Counted from the first letter of the stretch, positions 42,524 through 51,256 are shown. The stretch is 64,000 bases of DNA from Micromonospora_G sp040676775 (GCF_040676775.1 NZ_JBFAPP010000022.1:1-64000); one strand, 5' to 3'. Program-made: numbers and translations. Notes: generated by a model not told the origin, from the letters alone.

Positions 42524-44053
42524 ATGTTGGAGGAGGAACGCAAGTACGAGGTTGACGAGAACTTCACGCTGCCGGACCTGTCCGCGACGGTGCCGCCCGG
42601 GGGCCGGGTACTCGCCCTGCCCCCGGTGACCCTCACCGCCACCTACCTCGACACCACCGACCTGCGGCTGGCCCGCGCCGGTGTCTCGTTGCGCCACCGC
42701 AAGGGTGATCCGCTGCCCTGGACGGTGAAGCTCCCGTCCGACGTGCCAGGAACGCGGCACGAGATCTCCCGCCCCGGCAAGCGCCGGGAAACCCCCGCCG
42801 AGCTGACCGCGCTCGTCACCGCGTACTCGCGGGGGGTGCCGCTGGTGCCGGCGGCCGTGGTGCGCAGCGTCCGGCACGCGTACGAGCTGCGGGACGACGC
42901 CGACCGGGTGCTGGCCGAGATCGCCGACGACGCGGTCTCGGTGCTCGACGGCGACCGGGTGCGCAAACGGTTCCGGGAGGTCGAGGTCGAACGCAAGGGC
43001 GGCGACGGGGACCTGCTCGACCGGGTGGAGGCGGTTCTCGGCGAGGCCGGTGCGGTCGCGGGCGGGTTCACGCCCAAGCACGTACGCGCGCTCGGCAAGG
43101 CGGCGGCCGGGCCGGCGGACCTGGTCGCGCCGACGGAGCTGCCCGGCAAGCCGAGCGCCGCGGACGTGGTGACGAACGCGATCCGGCGCGGTGTCGGCCG
43201 GGTGCTCGCACACGATCCGCTGGTCCGGTTGCGCCAACCGGTCGGCGACGACGACACCGCCGTACACCAGATGCGGGTCGGCTGCCGGCGGCTGCGCAGC
43301 GACCTGCGTACGTTCCGGTCGCTGCTGCGGCCCGAGTGGGTCGACCCGTTGCGGGACGAGCTGAAGTGGCTCGCCGACGTGCTCGGCGCGGCCCGGGACG
43401 CGGAGGTGTTGCGGGCCCGGCTGCACGTGACCGCGGACGCGGACCCGCTCAGCCACCTGGACCGGGCGGCGGTGGACCGGATCGACGCGGTGTTGGAGCG
43501 GCGGCACGAACAGGCGCTGACCTCGGTCGACGAGGCCCTCGGCTCGGAGCGTTACGCCGCCCTGGTCGAGGCGCTGGTCGCGGCGACCCGTGAGCCGCAG
43601 TTGACCGGCGCGGCCCGGGGCCGGGCGGTCGACGTACTGCCGAAGTTGGTCGCGAAACCGTGGCGCCGGCTGGCCCACGGCGGCAAGGACAGCGACGCCG
43701 CCGCCGACCTCGACCCGCTGGCACCGGACGAGCGGTGGCACGCGGTACGGATCAACGGCAAGAAGGCCCGGTACGCGGTCGACGCGGTCGCCCCGGTCCT
43801 TGGCGGCGGGGCCCGCAAGCTGGCGAAGTCGCTGTCGCGGGTGCAGGAGCTGCTCGGCGAGCACCAGGACGCGGCGGTGGCCGCCGAGACCTGGCTCGGG
43901 GTGGCCGCCGACGATCCGACCGACCACGCTCTGGCGGTCACCGCCGGACGGCTGGCCGAACGGGAGCGGACCACTATCCGCCGGGTACGGGCGGAGTTCC
44001 CGGACGCGTGGCGCGGCACCACCAAGGGAAGCCGGACGGATTGGCTGCCGTGA
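42524..44053 (+). CDS. CYTH-CHAD domain protein
   Basis: This 509-residue protein has a CYTH triphosphate-tunnel domain (1-205) with the ExExK motif (residues 3-7 in MLEEERKYEV) and paired basic residues (RVRKRFREVEVERKG), then a CHAD helical domain (about 215-509) with the repeated His/Arg pattern: VHQMRVGCRRLRSDLRTF and a second VRINGKKARYAVDAVAP. CHAD domains bind polyphosphate; CYTH domains hydrolyse triphosphate compounds. Encoded right after ppk, it probably binds or degrades polyphosphate. The ATG follows TTGGTGG. GTGA overlap with the next gene. Confidence 0.95.
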   Translation: MLEEERKYEVDENFTLPDLSATVPPGGRVLALPPVTLTATYLDTTDLRLARAGVSLRHRKGDPLPWTVKLPSDVPGTRHEISRPGKRRETPAELTALVTAYSRGVPLVPAAVVRSVRHAYELRDDADRVLAEIADDAVSVLDGDRVRKRFREVEVERKGGDGDLLDRVEAVLGEAGAVAGGFTPKHVRALGKAAAGPADLVAPTELPGKPSAADVVTNAIRRGVGRVLAHDPLVRLRQPVGDDDTAVHQMRVGCRRLRSDLRTFRSLLRPEWVDPLRDELKWLADVLGAARDAEVLRARLHVTADADPLSHLDRAAVDRIDAVLERRHEQALTSVDEALGSERYAALVEALVAATREPQLTGAARGRAVDVLPKLVAKPWRRLAHGGKDSDAAADLDPLAPDERWHAVRINGKKARYAVDAVAPVLGGGARKLAKSLSRVQELLGEHQDAAVAAETWLGVAADDPTDHALAVTAGRLAERERTTIRRVRAEFPDAWRGTTKGSRTDWLP

Positions 44054-44919
44054 GCCCACTGATCCGAGCGGCCGGCGGTGTCGTCTGGCGCCCGTCCGAG
44101 CGGGGTGTGCAGGTGTGCGTGGTGCACCGCCCCCGCTACGACGACTGGTCGTTGCCCAAGGGCAAGCTGGACCGGGACGAGCACCCGCTGGCCGCAGCCG
44201 TACGCGAGGTCGCCGAGGAGGCCGACGTACGGGCGGTGCCGCAGGCCCGGTTGCGCAGCGTCCGGTACTTCAGCGACGGGCGACCCAAACGCGTGGACTA
44301 CTGGGCGATGCGGGCGGTGGGCACGGGCGGCTTCGAACCGGGTACGGAGGTCGACGACATCCGTTGGCTTGCGCTGGACGAGGCTATCGGCCTGGTCACG
44401 TACCCGCACGACATCTGGGTGCTGCGCGATTTCGCCGCCCTGGCGCCGGTGACCGCGGTGCTGGCGGTGTTCCGGCACGCCCAGGCCGGCAACCGGGCCA
44501 CCTGGTCCGGGCCGGACACCGCCCGGCCGCTGGACCAGGAGGGGATGGCCCAGGCCCGTACGGTGGCGTCGCTGGGGGCGCTGATCCGGCCGGTACGGCT
44601 CCGCTCGGCGACCGCGCGGCGCTGCGTACAGACGGTCGAGCCGCTGGCCGAGCTGCTGGACCTGCCGATCGACGTCGACTCCGACCTCGACGAGCCGAAG
44701 CCGGGACAGGACGTGGCCGAGTGCGCGTTGGCCCTGGCCGCCCGGCTGGTGGAGTTGGCGGTCGACGGGCGTACGACGGTGGTGTGCAGCCAGGGCAAGG
44801 TGATTCCGGGCGCGTTGGAGCAGCTGACCGGCGTACCGGGCGACTACCGCACCCCGAAGGGTGGCGGTTGGCTGCTCGCCTTCTCCGCCGACCGCCTGCT
44901 CGGCGCCGACCGCCTCTAG
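44050..44919 (+). CDS. Nudix hydrolase fused to a SixA-like phosphatase (MutT1 type)
   Basis: This 289-residue protein joins an N-terminal Nudix domain (1-135), whose box GKLDRDEHPLAAAVREVAEE follows GX5EX7REUXEE, to a histidine-phosphatase domain (from about 138) with the RH motif in VFRHAQAGNR and LRSATARRCVQTVEPL; the usual RHG triad is RHA, as in SixA-like mycobacterial MutT1 (Rv2985). The mycobacterial protein cleans 8-oxo-GTP and diadenosine polyphosphates. GTG 44050 overlaps the CHAD stop by 4 bases. It ends 10 bases from a convergent gene. Confidence 0.93.
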   Translation: MSPLIRAAGGVVWRPSERGVQVCVVHRPRYDDWSLPKGKLDRDEHPLAAAVREVAEEADVRAVPQARLRSVRYFSDGRPKRVDYWAMRAVGTGGFEPGTEVDDIRWLALDEAIGLVTYPHDIWVLRDFAALAPVTAVLAVFRHAQAGNRATWSGPDTARPLDQEGMAQARTVASLGALIRPVRLRSATARRCVQTVEPLAELLDLPIDVDSDLDEPKPGQDVAECALALAARLVELAVDGRTTVVCSQGKVIPGALEQLTGVPGDYRTPKGGGWLLAFSADRLLGADRL

Positions 44920-44929
44920 GCGGGCGTCG

Positions 44930-46960
44930 TCAGGCGGGCAGGGTGAGGGTCGCGGCCACGGCCAGGTGGTCGGAGGCGGTGCTGCGTACGACGGTCACCT
45001 CGGTCGTGGTGACACCGCCGGCTACGAGCACGTGGTCGATCTGTTCCACCGGGTCGTCGGCCGGGCTGGTCGGCAGCGGTCGGTCGGCGGCGAGCGCGTC
45101 GACCAGACCGGCGTCCAGCAGGGCCTGGAACGCCGGCTCCCCCGGTTGGGTGTTCAGGTCCCCGGCCAGCACCAACGGCCGCCCAGCGGCCAACTCGACG
45201 GCGTAACGGGCCGCTTCACGGGCCTGTGCCACCGGTCCGTCGTCGGGTGGCGGTTGCAGGTGGGTGGAGACGACGACCAGGTCGGTGTCGCCGACCCGGA
45301 GCACCACGCCGAGCGCCTGGGCGCCGGTGACCGCACCCAGCCGGGGCAGCACCACCGTGCCGGCCGAGTCGACCGGCAGCGAGGTCAGCACGGCGTCGCC
45401 CCAGACCGGGTCGGCGGCCGGTGCGAACGTGTACCGCATGCCGAGGCGCCCGGCGAGCAGGGCGAGGGTGTCGTGGCCGCCGTTGAGCAGCCAGGCGCGG
45501 TCGACCTCGCTGAGCACCACCACGTCGGGCCGCTGACCGGTGAGCACACCGGTGAGCCCGTCCAGGTCGAACCGCCCGTCGAGCCCGAAACCCATGCGGA
45601 TGTTGTAGGCGACCAGGCGTACCCGGTTGCCGTCCGGGGCCGGCGCGGCGTCCGCGCCCGGCGGGGCCAGCAGGCCGCCGACCACGGCGAGCGCCGTCCC
45701 GGATATCACCGCCGTGCGCCGCCAGGACCGCAGCGGCGCCCGCACCCCGCCGCCGGCCGTTTCGGGTACGCCCTCCGCCCGCACCGGTTCGCTCGCCGCC
45801 GGAGCCCGGATCGCCAGCACGGCCACGAAGAGCGCCACCAGCACCGGCAGCGCCCCGTTGGGGTAACCGATGTCGTAGGCGGCGTAGTAACCGATCGCGC
45901 CGACGACGAAAACGAGCGTCCCACCGAGTGCGGCGTAGCTCGGCCGGGCGGAGGGCCCAGCAGTCCCGGTGGACCCGTCCGTCCCACCGGTGCCATCGTC
46001 CACCACGGACGCAGCGGCGGAAGCGTTCGCCAGGGCCAGGCAGCCGCCGAGTCCGGCGGCGGCGAGCAGTATCGCCAGCGGCAGCGCCAGCGGCAGGTCG
46101 AGCGCGAACAGTACGCTGCCGGCCAGCAGCGCGACCGGGTAGAGCCCGCGAAGCAGGCGTTGGCGTACCGGCCCGAGTGCGGTGGCCAGGAACAGTCCGA
46201 CCGCCGCCGCGACCAGCACGGTCACCGGCAGCGGTTCGCCCGAGGGCGGGACCGCCACCCGGTCGAAGCCGGCGACGACACCGGCCAGGTAGGACGCGCC
46301 GGTCGCGGCGAGCGCGGGTGAACCGGCGAGCATGCCCCAGAGCAGCAGCGCCGGGCCGACGAGCAGCCACGGTCGCGCCGGCCCCGCCCGGTACGGACCC
46401 CACCTTGATAGCTGCGCGTAGAGGAACGCTCCCGCCACCGGTACCGCCACCAGAAAGTCCACGTTTCCGCGCCACACCAGGTCGTACGTGCCGAGTGCGG
46501 TGTGCAGTACGGTCGTCGCCGCCAGCCCCACCACCACCCCCGGTACGGCAACCGGTGCGGTGGCGGCCAGTCCGGCGAGCCAGACCAGTCCGGCGAGCAG
46601 GCCGGCGCTGGCCAGGTAGAGCTGCGCCTGCCCGCCCTCGGTGGCCGGCAGCAGCAGCCGGCTGCCGGCCAGGACGACCGCCGCCACGGCGGTGACCCGG
46701 GCGGCGCCGAGGAACCGGAACAGTGCTGGCGCACCGAGCGGGAGTACGAACCAGAGCAGGGCGAAGGCGCCCATCAGCTCGGCCGGGGTGGACGCGGCCT
46801 GCCCGAAGATGGTGATGATCGAGGGCAGCCAGACCCGCAGGATGTCGACGAGCAGCAGCACGCCGAGGGCGGCGGCGATGAGCGCAGGAGCCGAACGACG
46901 CACCGGGACTCCCGTGGGGGCGGGGGCGGACGAGGTCGGGCCATTCTCCGGCGAAGCCAT
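44930..46960 (-). CDS. Polytopic membrane protein with C-terminal endonuclease/exonuclease/phosphatase domain
   Basis: This 676-residue protein has roughly ten or more membrane helices (about 20-420) and an extracytoplasmic or cytoplasmic EEP domain (about 445-676). The EEP motifs are LVAYNIRMGF, DVVVLSEVDR (catalytic Glu), STHLQPPP, LVLAGDLNTQP and a last SDHLAVAATL with the active-site Asp-His. Such domains hydrolyse phosphodiesters in lipids or nucleic acids; a membrane-lipid substrate is plausible given the fusion but unproven. ATG 46960 is chosen by the start of the first helix; no ribosome site is clear. Placed between the polyphosphate cassette and hup. Confidence 0.88.
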   Translation of the reverse strand: MASPENGPTSSAPAPTGVPVRRSAPALIAAALGVLLLVDILRVWLPSIITIFGQAASTPAELMGAFALLWFVLPLGAPALFRFLGAARVTAVAAVVLAGSRLLLPATEGGQAQLYLASAGLLAGLVWLAGLAATAPVAVPGVVVGLAATTVLHTALGTYDLVWRGNVDFLVAVPVAGAFLYAQLSRWGPYRAGPARPWLLVGPALLLWGMLAGSPALAATGASYLAGVVAGFDRVAVPPSGEPLPVTVLVAAAVGLFLATALGPVRQRLLRGLYPVALLAGSVLFALDLPLALPLAILLAAAGLGGCLALANASAAASVVDDGTGGTDGSTGTAGPSARPSYAALGGTLVFVVGAIGYYAAYDIGYPNGALPVLVALFVAVLAIRAPAASEPVRAEGVPETAGGGVRAPLRSWRRTAVISGTALAVVGGLLAPPGADAAPAPDGNRVRLVAYNIRMGFGLDGRFDLDGLTGVLTGQRPDVVVLSEVDRAWLLNGGHDTLALLAGRLGMRYTFAPAADPVWGDAVLTSLPVDSAGTVVLPRLGAVTGAQALGVVLRVGDTDLVVVSTHLQPPPDDGPVAQAREAARYAVELAAGRPLVLAGDLNTQPGEPAFQALLDAGLVDALAADRPLPTSPADDPVEQIDHVLVAGGVTTTEVTVVRSTASDHLAVAATLTLPA

Positions 46961-47097
46961 CGACGGGTCAACGCCCGTACCCGGTCGGTGTTCGTACCCG
47001 TTGTCCGGCCCGGCCGGCGTGCCCCGCCGCGACACGCCTGTCACGTACCGGTTTCCGCCCCCGGCCGGCGGTGTCCTTGTCGGGCGCCGCGTACGAA

Positions 47098-47126
47098 GGC
47101 GCCCACCGGCGGAACCGGTGGGCGCC
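47098..47126 (-). terminator. Terminator after hup
   Basis: A perfect 12-bp stem GGCGCCCACCGG / CCGGTGGGCGCC with a 5-base loop lies 17 bases after the hup stop on the minus strand. The T-run is weak (CCTTCG), as often in high-GC actinomycetes. Confidence 0.75.
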
Positions 47127-47142
47127 CAGGTGGTGCGGTGTT

Positions 47143-47739
47143 TCAGCGTCGGGCTGCGGCCTTCTTGGCCGGGGCCTTCTTCGCGGGAGCCTTCTTCGCC
47201 GCTGTGGCGCGGGTCGAAGTGCTCTTCGCCGCCGTGGTCTTCTTGGCCGCGGTGGTCTTCTTGGCCCCGGCGGCCTTGGTCGCCGGTGCGGTCTTCTTGG
47301 CCGCCGCCTTGGTGGCGGTGGTCTTGGCCGGTGTCGCGGCCTTCTTGGTGGCGGTCGCCTTCTTGGTGGCCGTCGCCTTCGTGGCCGTGGTGGCCTTGGT
47401 CGTCGACTTGGTGGCCGCCGCCGTCGCCGTGGTCTTCTTCGCCGCGGCGGCGGTCTTCGGCACCTTGCCGCTGGACACCATGTCCTTGAACCCGGCGCCC
47501 GGCCGGAAGGCCGGGACCGATGTCTTCTTCACCTTCACCGACTCGCCTGTTCGAGGGTTCCGCGCTGTTCGCGCCCCCCGGACACGCTTTTCGAAGACTC
47601 CGAAACCGGTGATCGCCACTTTCTCCCCCTTGGCGACCGCCCCCTGAACCTCGGCGAGGACCGCGTCGAGCGCCGCCGTCGCCGTCTTCCGGTCCCCCAG
47701 GCGAGCGGCGAGCGCCTCGATGAGCTCGGCCTTGTTCAC
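47143..47739 (-). CDS. hup: Histone-like DNA-binding protein HU with long basic tail
   Basis: This 198-residue protein has a normal HU domain at residues 1-95 (VNKAELIEALAARLGDRKTA, VAITGFGVFEKR, RTARNPRTGESVKV, PAFRPGAGFKDMV) and then a tail of about 100 residues made of Lys, Ala and Thr in KKT/KKA/TKA repeats ending PAKKAPAKKAAARR. The tail resembles mycobacterial HupB and histone H1, and should compact DNA; lysines there can be acetylated in mycobacteria. The GTG start has GGGAGGGAAGTC before it. Beside leuD as in mycobacteria. Confidence 0.97.
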   Translation of the reverse strand: MNKAELIEALAARLGDRKTATAALDAVLAEVQGAVAKGEKVAITGFGVFEKRVRGARTARNPRTGESVKVKKTSVPAFRPGAGFKDMVSSGKVPKTAAAAKKTTATAAATKSTTKATTATKATATKKATATKKAATPAKTTATKAAAKKTAPATKAAGAKKTTAAKKTTAAKSTSTRATAAKKAPAKKAPAKKAAARR

Positions 47740-47957
47740 GACTTCCCTCCCGTATGTGCAACTGGACTCAACGCGAGCCATTCTGCGCGCACGGTATGCC
47801 CTGTGCCACCGGGACACAAACATCTGCGGGAAAAAAGCCATTGTGTCGCAACGGATTCGCCCCCACCGGCGGCTCGGAGCTGCCCGGAAGGCGTAGGGCA
47901 GCAACGAATCCGTAAGTCCGGCGGGGGCGAAATCGGCTCCCGGGAGGGCGGTGTGGG

Positions 47958-48545
47958 CTATGCCACGACCGGCAGGAAGGGGAGCCGGTGGCGCTCGTAC
48001 TCGGTGATGTTGGTCTCGTGGCGGAGGGTCAGTCCTATGTCATCCAAGCCCTCGATGAGCCGCCAGCGGCTGAAGTCGTCGAGCGGGAACGACCAGGTGG
48101 AGTCACCTGCCCGAACCTCCCGGGCAGTCAGGTCGACGGTGATGCGGGTGGTCGGGTCGGCCTCGACCAGGTCCCACAGTTCCTCGACCGCCTTCAATTC
48201 GAGCTCGACCGGCAAGAGGCCTTCCTTGAGCGAGTTGCCGCGGAAGATGTCACCGAAGCGGGGAGAGATCACTACGCGGAATCCCCAGTCCCGCAGTGCC
48301 CACACGGCGTGCTCGCGCGATGACCCCGTGCCGAACTCCGGCCCGGCCAATAGGATCGACGCACCGGAATAAATGGAATCGTTGAGTACGAATGCCGGGT
48401 CCTCTCGCCACGCACTGAAGAGGCCGTCGGCGAAGCCGGTTCTGGTGACCCGCTTGAGATACACCGCCGGAATGATCTGATCTGTATCCACATTGGAGCG
48501 ACGCAACGGGACCGCGGTGCCGCTGTGCACGGTGAACTTTTCCAT
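47958..48545 (-). CDS. leuD: 3-isopropylmalate dehydratase small subunit
   Basis: This 195-residue subunit pairs with LeuC to isomerise 2- to 3-isopropylmalate in leucine synthesis. It has the swivel-domain features PLRRSNVDTDQIIPAVYLKR and the substrate-binding loop GPEFGTGSSREHAVWAL, then GDIFRGNSLKEGLLPV. Start ATG 48545 is 15 bases after the leuC stop, with AAGGGCTGATACG as a possible site. Second gene of a leuC-leuD operon. Confidence 0.98.
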   Translation of the reverse strand: MEKFTVHSGTAVPLRRSNVDTDQIIPAVYLKRVTRTGFADGLFSAWREDPAFVLNDSIYSGASILLAGPEFGTGSSREHAVWALRDWGFRVVISPRFGDIFRGNSLKEGLLPVELELKAVEELWDLVEADPTTRITVDLTAREVRAGDSTWSFPLDDFSRWRLIEGLDDIGLTLRHETNITEYERHRLPFLPVVA

Positions 48546-48559
48546 GTCGTATCAGCCCT

Positions 48560-50014
48560 TCACAGGTCGGCCGGGGCGGCCAGCCGGCCGATCACGGCGG
48601 TGGCGGCGGCGACCGGTGGCGAGACCAGATGGGTACGCCCGCCACGGCCCTGCCGGCCCTCGAAGTTGCGGTTGGAGGTGGAGGCGGAACGCTGCCCCGG
48701 CTTGAGCGTGTCCGGGTTCATGCCCAGGCACATGGAGCAGCCGGCGAAGCGCCACTCGGCTCCGGCGTCGGTGAAGACCTTGTCCAGCCCCTCCTGCTCG
48801 GCCGCCTCGCGCACCGCGGCCGAGCCGGGTACGACCAGCATCCGTACGCCGTCGGCGACGGTGTGCCCGCGCAGCACGTCGGCCGCGGCCCGGAGGTCCT
48901 CCAGCCGGCCGTTGGTACAGGAGCCGACGAAGACCACGTCGACCGGTACCTCGCGCAGCGGCGTACCGGCGCGCAGGTCCATGTATTCCAGCGCCTTGCG
49001 GGCGGCGGTCTGCTCGGCCTCGGTGACGAAGTCCTCCGGGTCCGGCACGACCGCGCTCAGCGCGGCGCCCTGGCCCGGGTTGGTGCCCCAGGTGACGAAC
49101 GGGGTGATCCGGCTCGCGTCGAGGAAGACCTCGGTGTCGAAGGTCGCGTCGGAGTCGGTCGGCAGCGTGCGCCAGTACGCCTCCGCCGCGTCCCAGTCGG
49201 CGCCCTGCGGCGCGTTCGGGCGACCCTTGAGGTACGCGAAAGTGGTCTCGTCCGGCGCGATCATGCCGGCCTTGGCGCCCCACTCGATCGACATGTTCGC
49301 GATGGTCATCCGGCCCTCCATGGAGAGCTTGCGGATCGCCTCGCCCCGGTACTCCACGATGTGGCCGCGCCCGCCACCCGTGCCGACCTGGGTGATCAGG
49401 GCCAGCACCAGGTCCTTGGCGGTGACGCCGGGGCCGAGTTCACCGGTGACCGTGACCGCCATCGTCTTCGGCCGGATCTGCGGCAACGTCTGGGTCGCCA
49501 GCACATGCTCGACCTCGCTGGTGCCGATGCCGAAGGCCAGCGCGCCGAACGCGCCGTGGGTGGCGGTGTGCGAGTCACCGCAGACAATCGTGAGGCCCGG
49601 CTGGGTCAGCCCGAGCTGGGGGCCGATCACGTGCACGATGCCCTGGTTCTCGTCGCCGAGCGGGTGCAGCCTGACCCCGAACTCGGCGCAGTTGCGGCGC
49701 AGCGTCTCGATCTGCGTACGCGAGGTCGGGTCGTCGATCGTGAGCAGGTCACCGCGACGGGCGCGGAACGCAGGATCGGCGTACCCGGTCGGGGTGTTGT
49801 GGTCCTCGGTCGCGAGCGTGAGGTCGGTACGCCGGACCCGGCGACCGGCCATCCGCAGCCCGTCGAAGGCCTGCGGGCTGGTCACCTCGTGCAGCAGGTG
49901 CAGGTCGATGAAGAGCAGATCCGGTTCGCCGTCGGCGGATCGCACCACGTGAGCGTCCCAGACCTTCTCGGCCAGGGTCCTGGGCGAGGACGGTGTTGGC
50001 GTGACTCCCACCAT
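48560..50014 (-). CDS. leuC: 3-isopropylmalate dehydratase large subunit
   Basis: This 484-residue aconitase-family subunit carries the [4Fe-4S] ligands in VFVGSCTNGRLEDL and CSMCLGMNPD, plus VCGDSHTATHGAFGALAFGIGTSEVEHVLATQ. It is the full family length. Start ATG 50014 is about 50 bases from the divergent IclR gene, so the two share a regulatory region, and the regulator most likely controls leuC-leuD by leucine. Confidence 0.98.
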   Translation of the reverse strand: MVGVTPTPSSPRTLAEKVWDAHVVRSADGEPDLLFIDLHLLHEVTSPQAFDGLRMAGRRVRRTDLTLATEDHNTPTGYADPAFRARRGDLLTIDDPTSRTQIETLRRNCAEFGVRLHPLGDENQGIVHVIGPQLGLTQPGLTIVCGDSHTATHGAFGALAFGIGTSEVEHVLATQTLPQIRPKTMAVTVTGELGPGVTAKDLVLALITQVGTGGGRGHIVEYRGEAIRKLSMEGRMTIANMSIEWGAKAGMIAPDETTFAYLKGRPNAPQGADWDAAEAYWRTLPTDSDATFDTEVFLDASRITPFVTWGTNPGQGAALSAVVPDPEDFVTEAEQTAARKALEYMDLRAGTPLREVPVDVVFVGSCTNGRLEDLRAAADVLRGHTVADGVRMLVVPGSAAVREAAEQEGLDKVFTDAGAEWRFAGCSMCLGMNPDTLKPGQRSASTSNRNFEGRQGRGGRTHLVSPPVAAATAVIGRLAAPADL

Positions 50015-50063
50015 CTGGACATCCTAAATTCTGGGAGGTATGTTTCGGCTTGTGGGACACAGT

Positions 50064-50750
50064 ATGAGCGGTGTCGGCGTTCTCGACAAGGCGGTGGTCA
50101 TCCTGGCCGCCTGCGTGGACGGCGCCAGCCTGGCCGAACTCGTCGATCGCACCAAGCTGCCGAGAGCCACCGCGCACCGGTTGGCACAGGCCCTGGAGAT
50201 CCATCGAATGCTGGTACGCGACACCCAGGGGCGGTGGCGACCGGGCCCGCGGCTGGGCGAGCTTGCCAACGCCGCACCCGATGTGCTGCTGACCGCCGCC
50301 GAGCCACTGCTGGCCGCGCTGCGCGACGCCACCGGGGAGAGCGCACAGCTTTACCTGCGCCGGGCGGACGAACGGATCTGCGTGGCCGCCGCCGAGCGGG
50401 CCAGCGGGCTGCGCGACACCGTACCGATCGGGGCGGTGCTGCCGATGACCGCCGGATCGGCCGCCCAGGTCCTGCTCGCCTGGGAGCCCCCGGAGGCGGT
50501 CATGCCGCTGCTGCCCCGCTGCAAGTTCACCGGCCGCACCCTCGCCGAGGTACGCCGCCGCGGCTGGGCACAGAGCGTCGCCGAACGGGAGGTCGGTGTG
50601 GCCAGCGTCTCCGCCCCGATCCGCGACCGGACCGGCCGGGTGATCGCCTCGGTCAGCATCTCCGGCCCGATAGAGCGCCTCGGCCGCCGCCCCGGCGACC
50701 GCCACGCCATGGCCGTAGTCCGCGCCGGCCAACGCCTAAGCGGCCTCTAA
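50064..50750 (+). CDS. ndgR: IclR-family regulator of leucine genes (NdgR/LtbR type)
   Basis: This 228-residue regulator has a winged helix-turn-helix (about 5-65: VGVLDKAVVILAAC, LAELVDRTKLPRATAHRL) and the IclR effector domain (85-228: ESAQLYLRRADERICVAAAE, PMTAGSAAQVLLAW, VASVSAPIRDRTGRVIASV). Divergent from leuC, as for Streptomyces NdgR and Corynebacterium LtbR, which control leucine synthesis. ATG 50064 (MSGVGVLDKA) was chosen because the ATG at 50040 is only one base after its GGGAGG. The shared spacer has a loose inverted repeat ACATCC...GGTATGT (50020-50044). Confidence 0.92.
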   Translation: MSGVGVLDKAVVILAACVDGASLAELVDRTKLPRATAHRLAQALEIHRMLVRDTQGRWRPGPRLGELANAAPDVLLTAAEPLLAALRDATGESAQLYLRRADERICVAAAERASGLRDTVPIGAVLPMTAGSAAQVLLAWEPPEAVMPLLPRCKFTGRTLAEVRRRGWAQSVAEREVGVASVSAPIRDRTGRVIASVSISGPIERLGRRPGDRHAMAVVRAGQRLSGL

Positions 50751-50794
50751 CCCCCTCCTCCTTCCTCCTTCTCCTCCCCCTTCCCCCAAGATCC

Positions 50795-50858
50795 GCCCTC
50801 TTGGAGAGAAAGAGGGTTATCTCATCGCGGATAGCCCCTCTTTCTCTACAAGTGGGGT
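50795..50858. repeat. Dispersed palindromic repeat, copy B (inverted relative to copy A)
   Basis: Arms GAGAAAGAG (50806-50814) and CTCTTTCTC (50838-50846) are extended to CTTGGAGAGAAAGAGGG and CCCTCTTTCTCTACAAG with one mismatch. The reverse complement aligns with copy A at 29704-29767 across arms and centre (ATCCGC shared). In the arms AAA/TTT replaces AAT/ATT, so pairing is kept. It follows the ndgR stop by 45 bases and may act as its terminator. Confidence 0.75.
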
Positions 50859-50974
50859 GACCCGTTGGGTGTTGGGGGTGGGGGCGAGCGGCACGGGGGC
50901 CGGGGCTGGGCGAGCGCGCGGAACGCGGCTGGCACCGGGCGCGGCTGGCACCAGAGCGAGGCCGACACGGACGG

Positions 50975-51087
50975 GGCGAGCGCGAGCGCGGAACCGAGCG
51001 CGGAACCGAGCGCGAGCACGGCGAGCGCCGAACCGAGCGCGAGCACGGCGAGCGCCGAACCGAGCGCGAGCACGGCGAGCGCGCGGA
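50975..51087. repeat. 27-bp tandem repeat
   Basis: The unit CGAGCGCGAGCACGGCGAGC plus GCCGAAC occurs three times without gaps at 51007, 51034 and 51061, preceded by shorter GAACCGAGCGCG copies. It is noncoding; frames across it give only monotonous Ala/Arg/Ser protein. Confidence 0.85.
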
Positions 51088-51106
51088 ACCGGGTGCGGCG
51101 GCAGGG

Positions 51107-51256
51107 AGCATGACTGGCGCGAGTCAGAGCGGGCGCGGAACCGGGTGCTGTGGCAGGGAGCACGACTGGCGCGAGTCAGAGCGGGCGCGGAACCGGGTGC
51201 GGTGGCAGGGAGCACGACCGGCGCGAGTCAGGACGAGCGCGGAACCGGGTGCGAAA
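51107..51256. repeat. 52-bp tandem repeat, nearly three copies
   Basis: Units starting AGCATGACTGGCGCGAGTCA at 51107, AGCACGACTGGCGCGAGTCA at 51159 and AGCACGACCGGCGCGAGTCA at 51211 are head to tail, with over 90% identity. There is no unique spacer between units, so this is a minisatellite. It lies 100 bases from the tRNA-Glu terminator. The whole 50751-51306 spacer is noncoding. Confidence 0.9.

Noticed and set aside
40070..44059. 1329-codon minus-strand frame opposite ppk and the CYTH-CHAD gene
   Set aside because: Antisense to two genes with full motif sets; long open frames on the opposite strand are expected at this GC content.
51107..51256. CRISPR-like array
   Set aside because: Repeats abut each other with no unique spacers and no cas genes are near; it is a minisatellite.
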